Source of the DNA: Enterobacter sp. BIGb0383
Lineage (GTDB): Bacteria > Pseudomonadota > Gammaproteobacteria > Enterobacterales > Enterobacteriaceae
Direction: 5' to 3'
Assembly: GCF_003751845.1 (NCBI RefSeq)
Contig: NZ_RJKQ01000002.1
Location: forward strand, 1 to 64,000
DNA length: 64,000 bases
In this document: positions 61,306 through 64,000 of the stretch, piece by piece
Layout of the letters: every line of letters begins with the position of its first letter
Numbering within the stretch: position 1 is the stretch's first letter
Program-made: the position numbers and the translations under genes
Notes under the pieces: generated by a model
What the model was told of the DNA's origin: nothing
Seen by the model: only the letters and a program-made list of their open reading frames with translations
Databases searched by the model: none

Positions 61306-62979
61306 TTACTCGCCTTTAGCTGCTTTGAACGCTTCAGCCATCGCGTTAGAGAAGTTGCCTTCTTCCTGTTTGTTGTTAACAGTAGCGATTGCATCTTTCT
61401 CATCAGCTTCGTCTTTAGCACGAACAGACAGGCTAATTGCGCGGTTCTTACGGTCAACACCGGTGAATTTAGCTTCAACGTCGTCGCCTACGTTCAGAAC
61501 CAGAGTTGCGTCTTCAACGCGGTCACGGGATGCTTCAGAAGCACGCAGGTAACCTTCAACGCCGTCGGCCAGTTCTACGGTTGCGCCTTTCGCGTCAACT
61601 GCAGTTACTTTACCGTTTACGATAGCGCCTTTCTTGTTCACAGCAACCCAGTTGTTGAACGGATCTTCTGCGAGCTGTTTAACGCCCAGAGAGATACGCT
61701 CGCGCTCTGCGTCAACCTGCAGAACAACCGCTGCGATTTCGTCGCCTTTTTTGTATTCACGAACTGCTTCTTCGCCTGCAACGTTCCAGGAGATGTCAGA
61801 CAGGTGAACCAGGCCGTCGATGCCGCCGTCCAGGCCGATGAAGATACCGAAGTCAGTGATAGACTTGATTTTACCGTCAACACGGTCACCCTTGTTGTGG
61901 GTTTCCGCGAACTGCTGCCACGGGTTGTTTTTGCACTGTTTCAGGCCCAGGGAGATACGACGACGTTCTTCGTCGATATCCAGAACCATCACTTCCACTA
62001 CGTCGCCAACGTTAACAACTTTGGACGGGTGGATGTTTTTGTTGGTCCAGTCCATTTCGGAAACGTGCACCAGGCCTTCAACGCCTTCTTCGATTTCAAC
62101 GAAGCAGCCGTAGTCGGTCAGGTTGGTCACGCGGCCAGTCAGGCGGGTGCCTTCCGGGTAACGCTTAGCGATAGCAACCCACGGATCCTCGCCCAGCTGT
62201 TTCAGGCCCAGGGATACACGGGTACGCTCGCGGTCGAACTTCAGCACTTTAACAGTGATTTCGTCGCCCACGTTCACGATTTCGCTCGGATGCTTAACGC
62301 GTTTCCAGGCCATGTCAGTGATGTGCAGCAGGCCGTCAACGCCGCCCAGATCAACGAATGCACCGTAGTCAGTGAGGTTCTTAACGATACCTTTAACTTC
62401 CATGCCTTCCTGCAGGTTTTCCAGCAGCTGATCGCGTTCTGCGCTGTTTTCGGATTCGATAACGGCACGACGGGAAACAACAACGTTGTTACGCTTCTGG
62501 TCCAGCTTGATGACTTTGAATTCAAGCTCTTTGCCTTCCAGGTGCAGCGTGTCGCGAACCGGACGAACGTCTACCAGGGAACCCGGCAGGAACGCGCGAA
62601 TACCGTTCAGCTCAACAGTGAAGCCACCTTTAACTTTGCCGTTGATAACACCGACGACAGTTTCAGCTTCTTCGTAAGCTTTTTCCAGCGTGATCCAAGC
62701 TTCATGACGTTTAGCTTTTTCACGGGACAGCAGGGTTTCACCGAAGCCGTCTTCTACTGCATCGAGAGCAACGTCAACTTCGTCACCAACCTGGATTTCC
62801 AGTTCGCCCTGGGCGTTTTTGAACTGCTCAGCCGGAATGGCGGACTCAGATTTCAGACCGGCGTCAACCAGTACGATATCTTTGTCGATAGCAACAACAA
62901 CACCACGAACGATGGAACCCGGACGGGTTTCGATGGTTTTTAAGGATTCTTCAAATAGTTGAGCAAAAGATTCAGTCAT
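61306..62979 (-). CDS. rpsA: 30S ribosomal protein S1
   Basis: A 557-residue protein of six S1 (OB-fold) repeats at about 20-88, 105-172, 190-260, 275-347, 360-435 and 450-520. Repeats 1-2 dock on the ribosome through S2, the others bind mRNA and assist initiation on structured leaders. It is also used by Q-beta-type replicases. Codon use is strongly biased, as for other ribosomal proteins. The leader (62980-63086) carries the autoregulatory structures. It lies between cmk and ihfB. Confidence 0.99.
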   Translation of the reverse strand: MTESFAQLFEESLKTIETRPGSIVRGVVVAIDKDIVLVDAGLKSESAIPAEQFKNAQGELEIQVGDEVDVALDAVEDGFGETLLSREKAKRHEAWITLEKAYEEAETVVGVINGKVKGGFTVELNGIRAFLPGSLVDVRPVRDTLHLEGKELEFKVIKLDQKRNNVVVSRRAVIESENSAERDQLLENLQEGMEVKGIVKNLTDYGAFVDLGGVDGLLHITDMAWKRVKHPSEIVNVGDEITVKVLKFDRERTRVSLGLKQLGEDPWVAIAKRYPEGTRLTGRVTNLTDYGCFVEIEEGVEGLVHVSEMDWTNKNIHPSKVVNVGDVVEVMVLDIDEERRRISLGLKQCKNNPWQQFAETHNKGDRVDGKIKSITDFGIFIGLDGGIDGLVHLSDISWNVAGEEAVREYKKGDEIAAVVLQVDAERERISLGVKQLAEDPFNNWVAVNKKGAIVNGKVTAVDAKGATVELADGVEGYLRASEASRDRVEDATLVLNVGDDVEAKFTGVDRKNRAISLSVRAKDEADEKDAIATVNNKQEEGNFSNAMAEAFKAAKGE

Positions 62980-63086
62980 GTTTAATCTTCAGGTTTCATA
63001 TTTAACGTCCACCTGGCTCCATGCCGGATGGGGTTGTTTCACATACCGCTGACAATCCTTTGCAGCGGGGTACTGCATTCTGTCGC
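62980..63086 (-). promoter_or_regulatory. rpsA leader, S1 autoregulatory region
   Basis: On the minus strand successive stems can be drawn: CCCCGCTG/CAGCGG around an AAAGGATTGT loop, and CCATCCGGCATGG just downstream. They precede the rpsA ATG, which lacks a strong Shine-Dalgarno. In E. coli this fold with GGA-bearing loops drives efficient initiation and is repressed by free S1. The elements visible here agree. Confidence 0.65.
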
Positions 63087-63773
63087 TTATTCAGCGAGTG
63101 CCAATTTTTGGCGCGCATAGTATAGCGCTTTTTCAATCACTTGCTCAATGCTTAAGCGGGTTGAATCCAGCACTAAAGCATCAGCTGCGGGCACCAGTGG
63201 CGCCACGGGCCGATTACGGTCGCGATCGTCGCGTTCCTTTATTTCGGCCAAAAGGCGTTCAAAGTTAACACTAAAGCCCTTCTCCTGCAACTGCAGCATG
63301 CGACGCTGCGCACGTTCTTCCGGTGAGGCATCAAGGAAAATTTTAACCGGCGCGTCGGGGAACACCACGGTACCCATATCGCGGCCGTCGGCGATCAGGC
63401 CCGGCGCTTCACGGAAAGCGCGCTGACGGCGCAGCAGGGCTTCACGTACGCGGGGGAATGCCGCCACCTGCGAAGCGGCATTCGCCACTTCCTGGGTGCG
63501 GATCTCACCGCTGACATCTTCACCTTCGAGGATCACTTCCAGCCTGCCGTCCGTCGAGACAAAGCGTACGTCCAGATGTACCGCCAGCGGCACCAGGATC
63601 TCTTCCGACGTGACGTCCACATGGTGGTGCAGCGCGGCAAGCGCAAGCACGCGATAGATCGCACCCGAGTCCAGCAGATGCCACTGCAATGCTTCCGCCA
63701 TCGCCTTGCACAGAGTGCCTTTACCAGCACCGCTTGGCCCATCAATGGTGATTACCGGGGCTATTGCCGCCAT
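63087..63773 (-). CDS. cmk: Cytidylate kinase
   Basis: A 228-residue nucleoside monophosphate kinase that phosphorylates CMP and dCMP with ATP. The P-loop GPSGAGKGT is at about residues 11-19; the CMP-binding insert and the segment [25 protein letters not shown] with its catalytic arginines are intact. AAGGAGAATAAG precedes ATG 63773 ([12 protein letters not shown]); the frame is open five codons upstream. No terminator separates it from rpsA, so rpsA is also read from cmk promoters. Confidence 0.97.
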   Translation of the reverse strand: MAAIAPVITIDGPSGAGKGTLCKAMAEALQWHLLDSGAIYRVLALAALHHHVDVTSEEILVPLAVHLDVRFVSTDGRLEVILEGEDVSGEIRTQEVANAASQVAAFPRVREALLRRQRAFREAPGLIADGRDMGTVVFPDAPVKIFLDASPEERAQRRMLQLQEKGFSVNFERLLAEIKERDDRDRNRPVAPLVPAADALVLDSTRLSIEQVIEKALYYARQKLALAE

Positions 63774-63903
63774 CTTATTCTCCTTCAAGCAAGGCAGGTT
63801 ACGTAAACGCCGCGCATTATACGCGTCAATGCGTCTGACCGTTAATATTGCTTGCGAATAACGCCGTTATTGCAGCTGAGTGTAGAAGAATTACGCGGGA
63901 AGG

Positions 63904-63925
63904 CGGGCTGATTTACATCAGCCCG
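63904..63925 (-). terminator. Hairpin after ycaL
   Basis: CGGGCTGAT/ATCAGCCCG perfect 9-bp stem with a four-base loop, 15 bases past the ycaL stop. No T-run follows, so a weak terminator or processing site. Confidence 0.5.
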
Positions 63926-63939
63926 TTAAGCAAGGAAGA

Positions 63940-64000
63940 TTATTTCTTATCGCTGGCAATACGATCGCGGATGTGCTGAGCACGCTCTGCTGACGGCGGA
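63940..64000 (-). CDS. ycaL: C-terminal end of M48-type metalloprotease YcaL (partial)
   Basis: The minus strand entering at the right edge reads PPSAERAQHIRDRIASDKK then TAA, the typical end of a small M48 peptidase (HPPSAERAQHI-type motif). Its position upstream of cmk is that of ycaL in E. coli, a periplasmic lipoprotein protease that degrades stalled outer-membrane proteins. Only 19 codons lie in the window, so the name rests mainly on gene order. Confidence 0.7.
   Translation of the reverse strand, partial: PPSAERAQHIRDRIASDKK

Noticed and set aside
61804-62943. 379-codon open frame antisense to rpsA
   Set aside because: Produced by the strongly biased codons of rpsA; no ribosome site or homology.

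Overview
The window is an ordinary core-chromosome segment of an enterobacterium close to Escherichia coli. Almost every protein has the same length as its E. coli namesake and the gene order follows the E. coli 21-22 min region, from serT to rpsA/cmk, written here in reverse. An Enterobacter-like member (Enterobacter, Lelliottia, Leclercia and relatives) is likely, but the genus cannot be fixed from sequence reading alone. No prophage, insertion sequence, integron or CRISPR array was seen. The one dispersed repeat recognised is an ERIC element.

Layout. 1-650: gene-poor DNA with an FNR-type site, probably the control region of a gene that starts at the left edge. 651-2499: serT and an unaccompanied OppA-type peptide-binding protein. 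2776-11680: housekeeping and stress block yccA, tusE, acyP, rlmI, hspQ, yccU, mgsA, helD, yccF, yccS. 11646-17685: sxy, sulA (LexA box), ompA, matP, lonB, fabA (FadR and FabR operators) and the very short rmf. 17942-23322: pqiC, pqiB, pqiA and uup, transcribed leftward as uup-pqiABC. 23335-28388: rlmKL, ycbX, zapC, pyrD. 28764-31914: xapA-xapB-xapR, a xanthosine salvage operon lying in the pyrD-pepN interval where E. coli K-12 carries ssu and elf genes. 31953-40796: pepN, pncB, asnS (ERIC in its leader), ompF, aspC. 40847-51454: gloC, mepK, ldtD and the condensin operon cmoM-mukF-mukE-mukB. 51574-60637: elyC, ycbJ, ycaR-kdsB, ycaQ, msbA-lpxK, ycaI. 60844-64000: ihfB, rpsA, cmk and the last codons of ycaL.

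Themes. Envelope construction and maintenance dominate: OmpA, OmpF, MsbA, LpxK, KdsB, LdtD, MepK, ElyC and the PqiABC lipid-transport system. Chromosome organisation is the second theme: MukBEF, MatP, IHF beta, ZapC and SulA. Translation and RNA modification form the third: S1, AsnS, RMF, RlmI, RlmKL, CmoM, TusE and tRNA-Ser. Nucleotide and cofactor metabolism is represented by PyrD, Cmk, PncB and XapAB.

No clearly new system was found. The most useful non-routine observations are the ERIC element 28 bp from the asnS start codon, the position of xapABR with a candidate XapR operator, a sigma-32-type promoter overlapping the rlmI stop codon in front of hspQ, an RNA hairpin in the sxy leader, and a candidate 37-codon ORF opposite the rmf promoter.
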